DNA from: Cohnella faecalis
GTDB lineage: Bacteria; Bacillota; Bacilli; Paenibacillales; Paenibacillaceae
Length of the DNA: 64,000 nucleotides
Assembly: GCF_003570905.1 (NCBI RefSeq)
Contig: NZ_QXJM01000039.1
Coordinates: 930,001-994,000 of the forward strand
Direction: 5' to 3'
The notes under the pieces were generated by a model that was not told the DNA's origin, made no database searches, and saw only the letters and a list, made by a program, of their open reading frames with translations. Positions 23,817-32,028 of the stretch are shown one piece after another (position 1 is the first letter of the stretch; each line of letters begins with the position of its first letter). A program made the translations under genes and the position numbers.

Positions 23817-24982
23817 CAGCCAGACTGCGGAATTTATCGTTCAAAGCATCGTTTGTCCTGTATGTGACGGCTTGCGTGCTGAGCGCCGCGGCCCTGTCGG
23901 CTGGCATTCTTCATCTGACAACTGTCTGGAATGAACGAATTTATTCGGCTGGGGAAACGACGGGCGCTACCTACTACCTTACTACGAAGGATGGCGAACG
24001 TCTGGGAGACGGAGTTGTTGTCAATACGGATCCGCCATGGCTGTCTGCAAGCGATAAGCGGAAGGTGGCCGTCCTGCAAGCCGTTTCGGCTGCATCGATA
24101 CCCGTCGTATTTTCGGTTTGCGTCGTCGTTTCGGCATTTCTTTTCTACAGGAATAAGCTGAAGAAGCCGCTAGCCTTGTTAACTGCCGCTTCCGGACAAA
24201 TAGAGCAAAACAATCTCGACTTTTCGGTGGCATACGGGGCGAATGATGAAATGGGCCGGCTGTGCGATTCGTTCGAAAAAATGCGAGCCGCCTTGCGGGA
24301 AAACCAACTGGAAATGTGGCGACAGGTAGAGGAGAGGAAACGACTCAACGCGGCTTTCTCCCACGATTTGCGCACGCCGCTCACCGTCCTGAAGGGACAT
24401 AGCGATATGCTTCTGAAATACGTGCCGGACGGCAAAATGTCAAGCGAAAAAGTCGCGGCGACGGCAGCCGTCATAAAATCCCACATTTTGCGGCTGGAAA
24501 ACTATGTCGATGCCATGAGCCGTCTGCAGAAGCTGGAGGATATTGCCTTTTGCAAGGCATACGTCACTGCCGGAGAGCTCGTGGAACGTTTGCATGCCAG
24601 CGGAGAAATTCTGTGCGCGGGCAATCGTCTGCAGGTGGACAACGCTTTGGCGGACGACGATTCCTTCCATGTGGACGTATCGTTCGTCATGCAAGTGTAT
24701 GAAAACCTTCTTTCCAACGCCGCGAGATATGCCCAAAGCCAAATTCGCGTTACGCTGGCCGGTGAGGGGATGCTTTCTTTAACGGTTTCCGACGACGGGC
24801 ATGGGTTTAGCGGCAAGGATTTGCTTGAGGCGACAAAGCCGTTTTACCGGTCAAGCGACAGCTCCGACAAAACCCATTTCGGGATGGGACTTACCATTTG
24901 CAAAGTATTATGCGAAAAGCACGGCGGATCGATCCGGTTGTATAATGATTCGGGCGGTGCGGCGGTTAAAGCCGTGTTTTAG
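23804..24982 (+). CDS. Membrane sensor histidine kinase
   Basis: The ATG at 23804 gives 392 residues. One membrane segment spans about residues 12-35, an outside domain of about 45 residues follows, and the second segment (SIPVVFSVCVVVSAFLFY) lies near residue 90-110, followed by a HAMP linker. His187 lies in FSHDLRTPLTVLKGH. The ATPase domain has the N box (YENLLSNAARYAQ), G1 (DDGHGFS), the F region and G2 (HFGMGLTICKVL). It autophosphorylates and passes phosphate to the overlapping response regulator. The short extracellular loop resembles kinases that sense through a partner transporter, and an ABC exporter lies downstream, so antimicrobial peptide sensing is possible. Confidence 0.93.
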   Translation: MGQITARLRNLSFKASFVLYVTACVLSAAALSAGILHLTTVWNERIYSAGETTGATYYLTTKDGERLGDGVVVNTDPPWLSASDKRKVAVLQAVSAASIPVVFSVCVVVSAFLFYRNKLKKPLALLTAASGQIEQNNLDFSVAYGANDEMGRLCDSFEKMRAALRENQLEMWRQVEERKRLNAAFSHDLRTPLTVLKGHSDMLLKYVPDGKMSSEKVAATAAVIKSHILRLENYVDAMSRLQKLEDIAFCKAYVTAGELVERLHASGEILCAGNRLQVDNALADDDSFHVDVSFVMQVYENLLSNAARYAQSQIRVTLAGEGMLSLTVSDDGHGFSGKDLLEATKPFYRSSDSSDKTHFGMGLTICKVLCEKHGGSIRLYNDSGGAAVKAVF

Positions 24983-25000
24983 CGGGAGCGATAATAGGGG

Positions 25001-25035
25001 ACACCTGATTGCGCAAAGCAGTCAGGTGTTTTTTT
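25001..25035 (+). terminator. Rho-independent terminator
   Basis: ACACCTGA (25001-25008) pairs with TCAGGTGT (25022-25029) and is followed by a run of seven T. It separates the two-component genes from the ABC exporter genes. Confidence 0.9.
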
Positions 25036-25041
25036 CGTGTG

Positions 25042-25057
25042 GATAAAAAGTTGAAAA
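25042..25057 (+). promoter_or_regulatory. Second copy of the 16-bp motif, before the ABC exporter
   Basis: GATAAAAAGTTGAAAA is identical to the copy at 23095-23110. It lies about 60 bases upstream of the TTG start of the ABC ATPase and just after the terminator, where a promoter is expected. Confidence 0.45.
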
Positions 25058-25116
25058 TGATGAGGTAGGCTACTCTCAGGCGGGGAAAAAACTACTTTGA
25101 AAAGGAGCTGTCGATT

Positions 25117-26016
25117 TTGAGCGAGCCTCTCATTACCATCAGGGAATTAAACAAGTTTTACGGGAAGAAGCAAGCGTTGTGCAATGTCGATTTGGATATC
25201 GGGCAGGGGATGTTCGGTCTGCTGGGCAGGAATGGGGCGGGCAAAACGACTTTGATGAAAATACTTGCCGCGCTGCAATCCAAAAAAGCAGGAAAGGTTA
25301 CGGTATGCGGTATCCCGATCGAGAACGCCAAGGAAATCCGGAAAATAACCGGCTATTTGCCGCAGGAATTTTCCATCTATCCGTCCATGCGCGTTGCAGA
25401 GGCGATGGATTACTTGGGACTGCTTGCTGGGATGAACGGTCGTGAGCGAAAAGAGCGTACAGAAATGCTGCTTGACCGGGTCAACCTCATCGAACACCGG
25501 AACAAAAAAGTAAAGGCGTTGTCGGGAGGGATGAAGCGTAGGCTCGGTATCGCGCAAGCGCTGCTGCACGACCCGAAGGTTCTGATCGTAGACGAGCCGA
25601 CAGCAGGACTCGATCCGGAAGAAAGGGTTCGCTTTCGCAATTTGCTGTCCGAGGCGGCGGCGGAGAGAATCGTTATTTTGTCCACGCACATCGTCGGCGA
25701 CATTGAGGCGACTTGCGAGGAAATCGCGATACTTGACAGCGGCAAGCTGCTGTACCGCGGGACGGTCGCAGCCCTTTTGCAAACTGCGGGGGGCAAGGTG
25801 TTCACCAAGGCGGCGGAGAAAAACGAAGTGCCCGGACTCAAATTGAAATACGCCGTTACCGGTATGCATACGCAAGGAAACAAAACCTATATCCGCCTGT
25901 GGTCCGATACGCCGGTACCGGACGCGGAAGTATGCGAGCCTAATATTGAAGACGCTTATATGCGGTACCTGTACCATAACGGAGCCTCTGCCGACCCTGC
26001 AGGAGGTGTGCGGTGA
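25117..26016 (+). CDS. ABC exporter ATP-binding protein
   Basis: The 299-residue ATPase starts with TTG behind AAAGGAGCTG. It shows Walker A (LGRNGAGKTTL), the Q-loop (GYLPQEFSIY), signature LSGGMKRRLGIAQALL, Walker B (VLIVDEPTAGLDPEE) and the switch His (STHIVGD). The C-terminal 80 residues form an accessory domain seen in ABC-2 type exporters. It is translated just before the permease genes and powers them at the inner face of the membrane. The operon stands directly after a two-component system, as with exporters that give immunity to antimicrobial peptides; the substrate is unknown. Confidence 0.93.
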   Translation: MSEPLITIRELNKFYGKKQALCNVDLDIGQGMFGLLGRNGAGKTTLMKILAALQSKKAGKVTVCGIPIENAKEIRKITGYLPQEFSIYPSMRVAEAMDYLGLLAGMNGRERKERTEMLLDRVNLIEHRNKKVKALSGGMKRRLGIAQALLHDPKVLIVDEPTAGLDPEERVRFRNLLSEAAAERIVILSTHIVGDIEATCEEIAILDSGKLLYRGTVAALLQTAGGKVFTKAAEKNEVPGLKLKYAVTGMHTQGNKTYIRLWSDTPVPDAEVCEPNIEDAYMRYLYHNGASADPAGGVR

Positions 26017-27335
26017 TGCTGTTTTTTCGCGAATGCAAAAAAATCCTATTTTCGGTTACCTTTCTCCTTCTTATTGCGGGAGCGCTGCTGATGACGAGCT
26101 CGGAGGAGGTGCTTGATTTCAGCGGCCAGGCCATTGAAATGCCGAAACCGGGACAGGAAAGCTACGGCATGCAGAACAAGGATATTCCCGAAATCATTAT
26201 GCCTGCAGCGCTTCAATCGCTATATCGTGAATTTGGCATAAACAGCTATACGGCGTATCCGATAGGCTTCTATAAGAAGGTGAAGCTGAATGAGAATAAA
26301 CAGCGGCAAATGGCCGACATTCTCTCTGCGCTTACGGGAATTCCCGCAGACAAGCTTCAGGCGGCAGAAGGGGGAGCGGAAGACGCCGGCTTCTCCTTGC
26401 AAGGCGGCGAACTGAAATCCCAAGGCGATGGCCGCTATACGATTGACGTACCGGATAATACCTCTGCCAAGAATGACGCTCCTTCGCAGGTTGCGCCGAA
26501 GGATGGAATCGCCTACGACGATTTTAAAGCGTTCATGAAGCGGGCCAACAACCTGATCGGCGGCGGCTCGAGCTATTCCGAAACCTATCTTATCGGGTTC
26601 GGAAGCGTTCCGATCACTTACGAGGAAGCCGTCGAAAGCTATAAGTTAACGAAAGAGCGCGATCGTTTCACTGGAGCCTATGCCAGGCTGTTCGCAGATT
26701 ACATCCTGATTATTCTTTCGGTTATGCCTGTATTTGTCGCGGTTGCTGTCTCCTTAAAGGACAAGCGCGCCGGCATCAGCGAGCTGATCTATACAAGGAG
26801 CGTCTCTTCCGCGAAAGTGATTGCGACGCGATATTCGGCTATTCTGCTGTGCGTGATGGTTCCCGTTATCGCGTTGTCCTATATTTCGAACGCTACCGCC
26901 TGGAAGCTTTACGACGGGATGACGTTAAATTATTTCGCTCCGCTTCAATACGAACTCGGCTGGATTTTGCCCTCCGTCATGATCTCCGCTGCGATCGGCC
27001 TGTTTCTGACGGAGCTTACGAATACGCCGATCGCCATTGCGGTTCAAGGGTTGTGGTGGTTTATTGATATGAATCAGGGAATTATGGAAAGTGCGGGCGG
27101 GTATTCGCTCCTTCGATTGATGCCGCGCCATAACTCGTTATCACGGACGCAAGATTTCCTCGATCAGCTCGACAGCCTTGTCGCCAACCGTTTGCTGATG
27201 GCCGGACTTGCGCTGATCTTGATCGCCGCGACAATTGTTGTTTACGAACAAAAAAGGAGGGGAAGATTCGATGGATTCGGCGTCAAGAAATGGTTTGCCG
27301 GCATGGTCAATCGCCAAAATAAATTTGCGGCATAA
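26016..27335 (+). CDS. ABC-2 type exporter permease
   Basis: The 439-residue membrane protein overlaps the ATPase stop as TGATG; a GTG at 26013 is an alternative, with AGGAGG upstream of both. One membrane segment at residues about 10-30 is followed by an unusually long outside region (about 190 residues, with a charged, Gly-rich middle SYGMQNKDIPEI, KDGIAYDDFKAFMKRANNL). Five further segments follow (for example YILIILSVMPVFVAVAVSL, IGLFLTELTNTPIAIAV). This shape fits ABC-2 permeases with a large loop. It works with the two neighbours. The last 65 bases overlap the next gene. Confidence 0.85.
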   Translation: MLFFRECKKILFSVTFLLLIAGALLMTSSEEVLDFSGQAIEMPKPGQESYGMQNKDIPEIIMPAALQSLYREFGINSYTAYPIGFYKKVKLNENKQRQMADILSALTGIPADKLQAAEGGAEDAGFSLQGGELKSQGDGRYTIDVPDNTSAKNDAPSQVAPKDGIAYDDFKAFMKRANNLIGGGSSYSETYLIGFGSVPITYEEAVESYKLTKERDRFTGAYARLFADYILIILSVMPVFVAVAVSLKDKRAGISELIYTRSVSSAKVIATRYSAILLCVMVPVIALSYISNATAWKLYDGMTLNYFAPLQYELGWILPSVMISAAIGLFLTELTNTPIAIAVQGLWWFIDMNQGIMESAGGYSLLRLMPRHNSLSRTQDFLDQLDSLVANRLLMAGLALILIAATIVVYEQKRRGRFDGFGVKKWFAGMVNRQNKFAA

Positions 27336-27918
27336 TTTTCTGCCGTATTTGGCTCTGGCGGCGTTAATACTGATGTTGACGCCCGTATTGTTCGGAACGT
27401 CCGGCCTGGACAGTCAAGCTTCCGCGGCTCCGCTCGAATCGTGGGTTTCTCTTGTCGGGATCGTCCTGCTGACGCCGATTTTCCAGCCGGAGCAAAATCC
27501 CCACATCCGGGAGATCGTCTCTTCGAAATGGATGAGCCAGCTCTATGTTCATCTCATCCGCCTCATCTATTCGGGGGCCGCTTTACTCGCGCTTATCGGT
27601 CTATTTGTTCTCTATATGAAGTTCAACGACTGCAAGGTTACGCTTCCGCTTATGTTCGGAACAGTCGCTTCGGCTGTTTTCCTGGGCTCGCTCGGCATGC
27701 TGTCTTCGGCGGCAACGAATAATACGGCTGCTGCTTATATGATACCGGCGAGTTTTTACGCGATGAATCTGGTAGGCGGCGTCCGGCTGGGCAGCTTCGA
27801 TTTATTTTCGATGATGGATGGACAGTACGACCAGAAAATCTGGCTGTTGGCGTCAAGCGCCGTTATGGTGTCGGTTTCGCTGGTACTTTCTGCCGCACAT
27901 TCCGACCGTGTGGGGTGA
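27271..27918 (+). CDS. Second membrane protein of the ABC exporter operon
   Basis: The 215-residue protein starts at ATG 27271 behind AAAAGGAGGGG, inside the end of the permease gene. Six or so membrane segments are visible: LPYLALAALILMLTPVLFG, SWVSLVGIVLLTPIF, LIRLIYSGAALLALIGLFVLY, LMFGTVASAVFLGSLGML, AYMIPASFYAMNLVGG, and WLLASSAVMVSVSLVLS. This is the outline of a half-size ABC-2 permease. It would form the channel together with the preceding protein. No named family is certain. The overlap and shared strand indicate coupled translation. Confidence 0.8.
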   Translation: MDSASRNGLPAWSIAKINLRHNFLPYLALAALILMLTPVLFGTSGLDSQASAAPLESWVSLVGIVLLTPIFQPEQNPHIREIVSSKWMSQLYVHLIRLIYSGAALLALIGLFVLYMKFNDCKVTLPLMFGTVASAVFLGSLGMLSSAATNNTAAAYMIPASFYAMNLVGGVRLGSFDLFSMMDGQYDQKIWLLASSAVMVSVSLVLSAAHSDRVG

Positions 27919-27941
27919 CTAGGTGTCATAGAGAGGAAGAA

Positions 27942-27987
27942 AGCACCTGCAAGCCATTCCTTGAAAAAGGACTAGCTTGCAGGTGCT
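27942..27987 (+). terminator. Stem-loop after the ABC operon
   Basis: AGCACCTGCAAGC (27942-27954) pairs with GCTTGCAGGTGCT (27975-27987) over a 20-base loop. The stem is a perfect 13 bp, but no T-run follows, so its terminating strength is doubtful. Confidence 0.55.
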
Positions 27988-28011
27988 TCGCGCTGTGTTA
28001 CGGAGACCGAA

Positions 28012-28302
28012 CTGCGGTTTATTTTATTGCATGAGCTCCAGCATTGGAAGACGAGGGATAGCTGCCTGCATCTTGCGGCCAATCTGGTTCAACATGTGCA
28101 CTGGTTTAATCCGCTTGTTCATACGGCATCCAAAAGAAATAGGCGACAGAGCCGCGGGTGTCATGTCCAAGCAATGCCCTGCTCTGTTTTGAATACGCGG
28201 TATCCATTGTCTTATGGGCCTCATGCGATACCCCAAGCTGTCCATTTATGCCTTGCAAGCTCCCCTGGGGATGAGCGGGCTATTGGGTTATTCCAATTTT
28301 AA
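28012..28302 (+). pseudogene. Remnant of a BlaR1/MecR1-type M56 peptidase
   Basis: In one frame this reads LRFILLHELQHWKTRDS, then HVHWFNPLVHTA. That is the zinc-binding HExxH helix (HELQH) and the HWFNP motif of the antirepressor membrane peptidases BlaR1/MecR1. No membrane helices precede it and after about residue 45 the sequence loses its similarity. In another frame the expected DRA-type stretch appears (EIGDRAAGV), so at least one frameshift is present. It is only a fragment of a gene of about 400 codons, and is not expected to be functional. It lies after an exporter and two-component operon of the antimicrobial-resistance type. Confidence 0.7.
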
Positions 28303-28407
28303 TCGCTATTTTTGAAATTTATCATTTTCAGGTTGGGACAGCATCGTTTTGAAAATGATAAAATACGGTAACAATCGAAAATACTAAAAATGGAGCAGTG
28401 AAGCCCA

Positions 28408-28770
28408 ATGACCTTAATTAGCGCAATCCTTGTAGCTGTCGTTGCCCTGGAGCATGTGTACATCTTGATTCTGGAGATGTTCATGTGGACGAAGCCGCGC
28501 GCTATGCGCATATTTGGAACAACGAAGCCGTTCGCGGAACAAACGAAAGCTTTGGCGGCGAATCAGGGGCTTTACAATGGGTTTCTGGCAGCGGGCTTAA
28601 TATGGGGACTTGTGCATCCCGATTCGGCGTTTGGCCGTCAGATTCAATTGTTCTTCCTTATTTGCGTGCTCGTAGCTGCCGTTTACGGCGGCTTATCGGC
28701 GAAGAAGTCCATCCTTGTTACACAAGGGTTGCCCGCGCTTATTGCTTTGCTGTTTGTACTTGTTAGTTGA
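28408..28770 (+). CDS. DUF1304 family membrane protein
   Basis: This 120-residue protein matches DUF1304 in size and pattern. Four membrane segments are seen: residues about 3-24 (LISAILVAVVALEHVYILIL), 52-70, 75-96 and 102-119. Between the first two is the conserved loop EMFMWTKPRAMRIFGTTKP, then ALAANQGLYNGFLAAGLIWG, with the family signature NQGLYNGFLA. No activity is known. The ATG at 28408 is preceded by a weak GGAG about 15 bases away. It may be cotranscribed with the AlkD-like gene 28 bases downstream. Confidence 0.9.
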   Translation: MTLISAILVAVVALEHVYILILEMFMWTKPRAMRIFGTTKPFAEQTKALAANQGLYNGFLAAGLIWGLVHPDSAFGRQIQLFFLICVLVAAVYGGLSAKKSILVTQGLPALIALLFVLVS

Positions 28771-28798
28771 TGCCTCAAAAAAGAAGGAGTGCTGAGCA

Positions 28799-29506
28799 AT
28801 GAATTTAGAGACGGTTATGCAGGAGCTTGAAGCTCTCGGCAAGGAACGAACGAAAAAAATCTACGTATCCAATGGCGCGCACGAACCGCTTTTTGGCACG
28901 GCTACAGGCGAAATGAAGCCAATCGCCAAAAAAATTAAACTAAATCAGCCGTTGGCTGAGCAGCTTTACGCTACCGGGAACTACGACGCCATGTACTTTG
29001 CCGGCGTAATCGCAGACCCAAAAGCGATGACGGAAGCGGATTTTGAGCGTTGGATCGATGCGGCTTATTTTTTTATGCTGTCCGACTATGTGGTTGCGGT
29101 AACGTTGGCGGAAACAGACATTGCGCAAAAAGTGGCCGATCAATGGATCGCCAGCGGCGAAGAGTTGAGAATGTCGGCGGGCTGGAGCTGTTACTGCTGG
29201 CTGTTGGGCAGTCGCCCGGACAGCGAATTTTCCGAGAGCAAGCTGGCCGATCTGCTTGAAAGGGTGAAAAATACGATTCACAGCTCCCCCGAGCGCACGA
29301 AATACGCGATGAATAATTTTATTTACACCGTAGCGACATCCTATTCGCCGCTCCACGATCAGGCGGTTGCGACCGCAAAGACGGTAGGCCCGGTAGAAGT
29401 CAAAAAAGACAAGAAAAAAAACAGCTTCCTGAATGCTTCCGAAAATATTCAAAAGGCTGTCGATAGAGGGCAGCTTGGCTTCAAACGCAAATATGTAAGA
29501 TGTTAA
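28799..29506 (+). CDS. AlkD-like DNA alkylation repair protein
   Basis: The 235-residue protein fits the AlkD-like group (COG4912) built of HEAT-like helix pairs. Typical features are the N-terminal MQELEALGKERTKKIYVSNGA with a G-rich turn, LNQPLAEQLYATGNYDAMYFAG, the helix WIDAAYFFMLSDYVVAV, LAETDIAQKVADQWIASG, WSCYCWLLG and AMNNFIYTVA. AlkD enzymes remove alkylated bases. Whether this one is a glycosylase is not clear from these residues. ATG at 28799 follows GAAGGAGTG. It has no membrane segments and should act in the cytoplasm on DNA. Confidence 0.75.
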   Translation: MNLETVMQELEALGKERTKKIYVSNGAHEPLFGTATGEMKPIAKKIKLNQPLAEQLYATGNYDAMYFAGVIADPKAMTEADFERWIDAAYFFMLSDYVVAVTLAETDIAQKVADQWIASGEELRMSAGWSCYCWLLGSRPDSEFSESKLADLLERVKNTIHSSPERTKYAMNNFIYTVATSYSPLHDQAVATAKTVGPVEVKKDKKKNSFLNASENIQKAVDRGQLGFKRKYVRC

Positions 29507-29531
29507 ATCCTCTTTCGTTTTTTGGTTCACG

Positions 29532-29560
29532 TTGTCAACTATGAGCTTATGAGCTATAGT
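29532..29560 (+). promoter_or_regulatory. Sigma-A promoter of the thi operon
   Basis: TTGTCA (29532-29537) and TATAGT (29555-29560) are separated by 17 bases. The transcript would begin near 29567 and run into the TPP riboswitch. Confidence 0.8.
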
Positions 29561-29578
29561 GGGGATAATTTAATAGTG

Positions 29579-29671
29579 GAGTACGGGTGCTGGATGGAGT
29601 CCGGCTGAGATAGGGAACGTTATTTCCCTGACCGTTAATCTGAACCAGGTAATGCTGGCGTAGAGAACGTA
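29579..29671 (+). ncRNA. TPP riboswitch (thi-box)
   Basis: The conserved parts are present in order: GGGTGC (29585-29590), the thi-box GGCTGAGA, the CCCTGA segment, and CTGAACCAGGTAATGCTGG then CGTAGAGAA. The CCAG/CTGG helix holds a compensated pair compared with the common form. It binds thiamine pyrophosphate and controls the ten genes that follow. Confidence 0.95.
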
Positions 29672-29680
29672 TCGAATCGT

Positions 29681-29711
29681 AACCATTCGTATATTCTCGA
29701 ATGGTTTTTTT
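29681..29711 (+). terminator. Riboswitch-controlled intrinsic terminator
   Basis: AACCATTCG (29681-29689) pairs with CGAATGGTT (29698-29706) and is followed by seven T residues. It sits just after the TPP aptamer and before tenA, so ligand binding should favour premature termination. Confidence 0.92.
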
Positions 29712-29761
29712 CTATTGTTCGCGCAGTTGATAGAAACATATAAAGAGGGCGAGGGTTGTTA

Positions 29762-30433
29762 GTGAGTCGATTTAGCGAAAGGCTGTACCGTGCAGCTCAA
29801 GAAATATGGATAAAGAGTCATCGGCACCCGTTTTTGACGGAATTGAGAGAAGGGACGCTGGATCCCGGGCGCTTCATCTATTATCTCAAGCAGGATTATG
29901 TGTATCTTATCGATTATGCGAAGATGTTCGCTATAGGCAGTATAAAGGCCAGAGATCTTGAGACGATGGTCAAGTTCGCAGAGTTGCTTCACTCCACGCT
30001 GAACGTGGAGATGGAGCTTCACCGCCAATATGCGGAGCGCTTCGGCGTGACGCGCGAGCAGTTGGAGCAGACGCGGCCTTCTCCAACTACAGTCGCTTAT
30101 ACGAAGTATATGCTGGATGCCGCTGCACAAGGCTCGCTGGCCGAGGTGGTAGCGGTCCTGCTCCCGTGTATGTGGAGTTACCGGGAGATCGGCACCGCGT
30201 TCATGAAATTTCCCGGCGCTTTGGACCATCCGTTGTATCGGGAGTGGATCTTAATGTACGGCTCCGAGGAATTCGGTGCGCTTGCCGACTGGTGTATCGG
30301 TCTAATGGATCGTTTGGCGGAAGGTCTGCCTGAGCAGGAGCTTGCGCAGCTGGAGGAACGTTTCGTTGCCGCATCCAAGCTTGAATATTTGTTCTGGGAT
30401 ATGGCTTATCGGCAAGAAGAGTGGCCGGTTTGA
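29762..30433 (+). CDS. tenA: TenA family aminopyrimidine aminohydrolase (thiaminase II)
   Basis: This 223-residue protein is TenA/thiaminase II. It converts 4-amino-5-aminomethyl-2-methylpyrimidine, formed when thiamine breaks down, to the hydroxymethyl form for reuse. It shows the opening FSERLYRAAQEIWIKSHRHPF, the block LKQDYVYLIDYAKMFA, the catalytic cysteine in VAVLLPCMWSYREIG, and EYLFWDMAY near the end with the acidic active-site region. The GTG at 29762 is chosen because GAGGG lies six bases upstream; a TTG at 29756 is possible. It is the first gene of the riboswitch-controlled operon. Confidence 0.92.
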   Translation: MSRFSERLYRAAQEIWIKSHRHPFLTELREGTLDPGRFIYYLKQDYVYLIDYAKMFAIGSIKARDLETMVKFAELLHSTLNVEMELHRQYAERFGVTREQLEQTRPSPTTVAYTKYMLDAAAQGSLAEVVAVLLPCMWSYREIGTAFMKFPGALDHPLYREWILMYGSEEFGALADWCIGLMDRLAEGLPEQELAQLEERFVAASKLEYLFWDMAYRQEEWPV

Positions 30434-31179
30434 GTGCAGCCAGGAAGGATGGGAGGCCGATCGCGTTATCGGTTCGCGGGCTAAGCTTTTCCTTTCCCGG
30501 AGCGCCGTCTCTGTTCCGAGAACTGGACTTCGATATTAAACAAGGCGAGTTCGTCAGCGTTCTTGCGGCTAGCGGTGTAGGAAAGACTACCTTATTCCGG
30601 CTGCTGGCCGGACTGCTGGCCCCTCAAGCCGGAACGATCGCTATTGGAGCGGAGGGAGTCTCGGCAGCAGCGGCAAGCAAGCTTGGCAAGCTCGGTTATA
30701 TGCCCCAAAAAGATTGCCTGATGCCATGGAGAACCGTGCTGGATAATGCGGCTCTAGGTCTGGAGCTAGGCGGGACGACGAAGCGGGAAGCTCGTCGTCA
30801 GGTGCTGGAGCTGCTTCCGGGCCTAGGACTGGAAGGAACCGAGCGCAAGTACCCTCACGAGTTGTCCGGCGGCATGCGCCAAAGAGTATCTTTCTTGCGC
30901 TCCCTTCTGGGAGGAGGAGAGCTGTTTCTTCTGGACGAGCCTTTCAGCGCTTTGGATGCGATGACGCGCGTCGGTATGCAAGAATGGCTGATGCAAGTAT
31001 GGGAGCAGCACCGCAAAACCGTGTTGTTCATCACTCATGACGTAGACGAAGCGCTGCTCTTATCCGATCGGGTGCTTGTAGCTGCGAAATCTCCTATTAC
31101 AACGCTTAGCGAGCTTGCCGTGGAATTGCCTCGCCCCGCAGCTATGAAACAGCGATGGACGAGGCATTCATTAGCTTGA
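30421..31179 (+). CDS. thiZ: Thiamine-precursor ABC transporter ATP-binding protein
   Basis: The 252-residue ATPase of the nitrate/taurine/ThiZ type starts with GTG and overlaps tenA by 13 bases. It has the Q-loop MPQKDCLMPWRTVLDNAALG, signature LSGGMRQRVSFLRSLL, Walker B (LFLLDEPFSALD) and the switch His (ITHDVDEALLLSDRVLV). Walker A reads AASGVGKTT, with alanine at the usually invariant first glycine, a mild departure. It drives uptake of N-formyl-4-amino-5-aminomethyl-2-methylpyrimidine with the permease and binding protein encoded next; that substrate is the known one for this family and context. Confidence 0.9.
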   Translation: MAGLSAARKDGRPIALSVRGLSFSFPGAPSLFRELDFDIKQGEFVSVLAASGVGKTTLFRLLAGLLAPQAGTIAIGAEGVSAAAASKLGKLGYMPQKDCLMPWRTVLDNAALGLELGGTTKREARRQVLELLPGLGLEGTERKYPHELSGGMRQRVSFLRSLLGGGELFLLDEPFSALDAMTRVGMQEWLMQVWEQHRKTVLFITHDVDEALLLSDRVLVAAKSPITTLSELAVELPRPAAMKQRWTRHSLA

Positions 31180-31237
31180 AGTGGCAGTTGCTAGGGTTGA
31201 TTGGACGCGGTACCGGCAGCTCGGAAGGAGGGAGGAT

Positions 31238-31990
31238 ATGAGACGCAGTCTTTCGGCCTATGTGCCCGTGCTCGTTTTCGTCCTGCTTCTGGCTGCCGGG
31301 TGGGAAGCCGGAACGACGATTTTTGACATTCCGCATTACATCATTCCTAAGCTGTCGGATGTGTTGGTCTCCATGTGGGACAACGGACGGCTGCTTGGGA
31401 AGCATTTTGTCGTCACCCTCGGGGAGGCTTTGCTTGGGCTCGGGATTTCCGCCGTATTTGGCGTGCTTGCTGCCGTATGGATTGAAAGCTCGGGCTTGGC
31501 GAAAAAGACGATCTATCCGTTAATTGTCATGTCCCAGACGATTCCCATTATCGCGTTATCGCCGATTATGGTCATGTGGTTCGGCTATGAAATATGGAGC
31601 AAGGTTGCCGTTGTGATCCTGTTCACCTTCTTTCCCATTGCCGTGAATACGGCGGATGGGTTCCGTTCTGCAGATCCCGACATCGGAGAGCTGATGCAGA
31701 CGATGGGAGCCGGCAAGCTCGACCGCTTTCTCAAATGGAAGATTCCATCCGCTCTGCCGGGATTTTTCACCGGTTTGAAGATGGCTGCCGCTATAAGCGT
31801 TGGAGGCGCTACGCTGGGGGAATGGCTCGGAGGGGAAACCGGCTTGGGGATGTACACGAAGCGAGCATCCAATATGCTGCGCGGCGAAGCGGTGTTCTCG
31901 GGCGTGCTGCTGCTGTCGGCCATGGGCGTTCTGTTGTTCCTCGCGGTGCAGTGGGTGGAAAAAGCGACTCTTGTTCGCCGCAGAAGCTAG
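31238..31990 (+). CDS. thiX: Thiamine-precursor ABC transporter permease
   Basis: The ATG at 31238 has GGAAGGAGGGAGG upstream and yields 250 residues, so the GTG at 31181 is rejected. Six or so membrane segments are seen (SAYVPVLVFVLLLAAGW, LGEALLGLGISAVFGVLAAV, IYPLIVMSQTIPIIALSPIM, VAVVILFTFFPIAVN and two more near the end). The coupling loop holds the EAA motif, here ELMQTMGAGKLDRFLKWKIP. This is the membrane subunit of ThiXYZ. It forms the channel and partners ThiZ inside and ThiY outside. Confidence 0.9.
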   Translation: MRRSLSAYVPVLVFVLLLAAGWEAGTTIFDIPHYIIPKLSDVLVSMWDNGRLLGKHFVVTLGEALLGLGISAVFGVLAAVWIESSGLAKKTIYPLIVMSQTIPIIALSPIMVMWFGYEIWSKVAVVILFTFFPIAVNTADGFRSADPDIGELMQTMGAGKLDRFLKWKIPSALPGFFTGLKMAAAISVGGATLGEWLGGETGLGMYTKRASNMLRGEAVFSGVLLLSAMGVLLFLAVQWVEKATLVRRRS

Positions 31991-32028
31991 AAATGAATCT
32001 AATAAAAGTCATTAAAGGGGATTTTACA

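Noticed and set aside
30421..31179. ThiZ as an inactive ATPase because of the Walker A Gly-to-Ala change
   Set aside because: The essential Gly-Lys-Thr, Walker B, signature and switch histidine are intact, so activity is expected.
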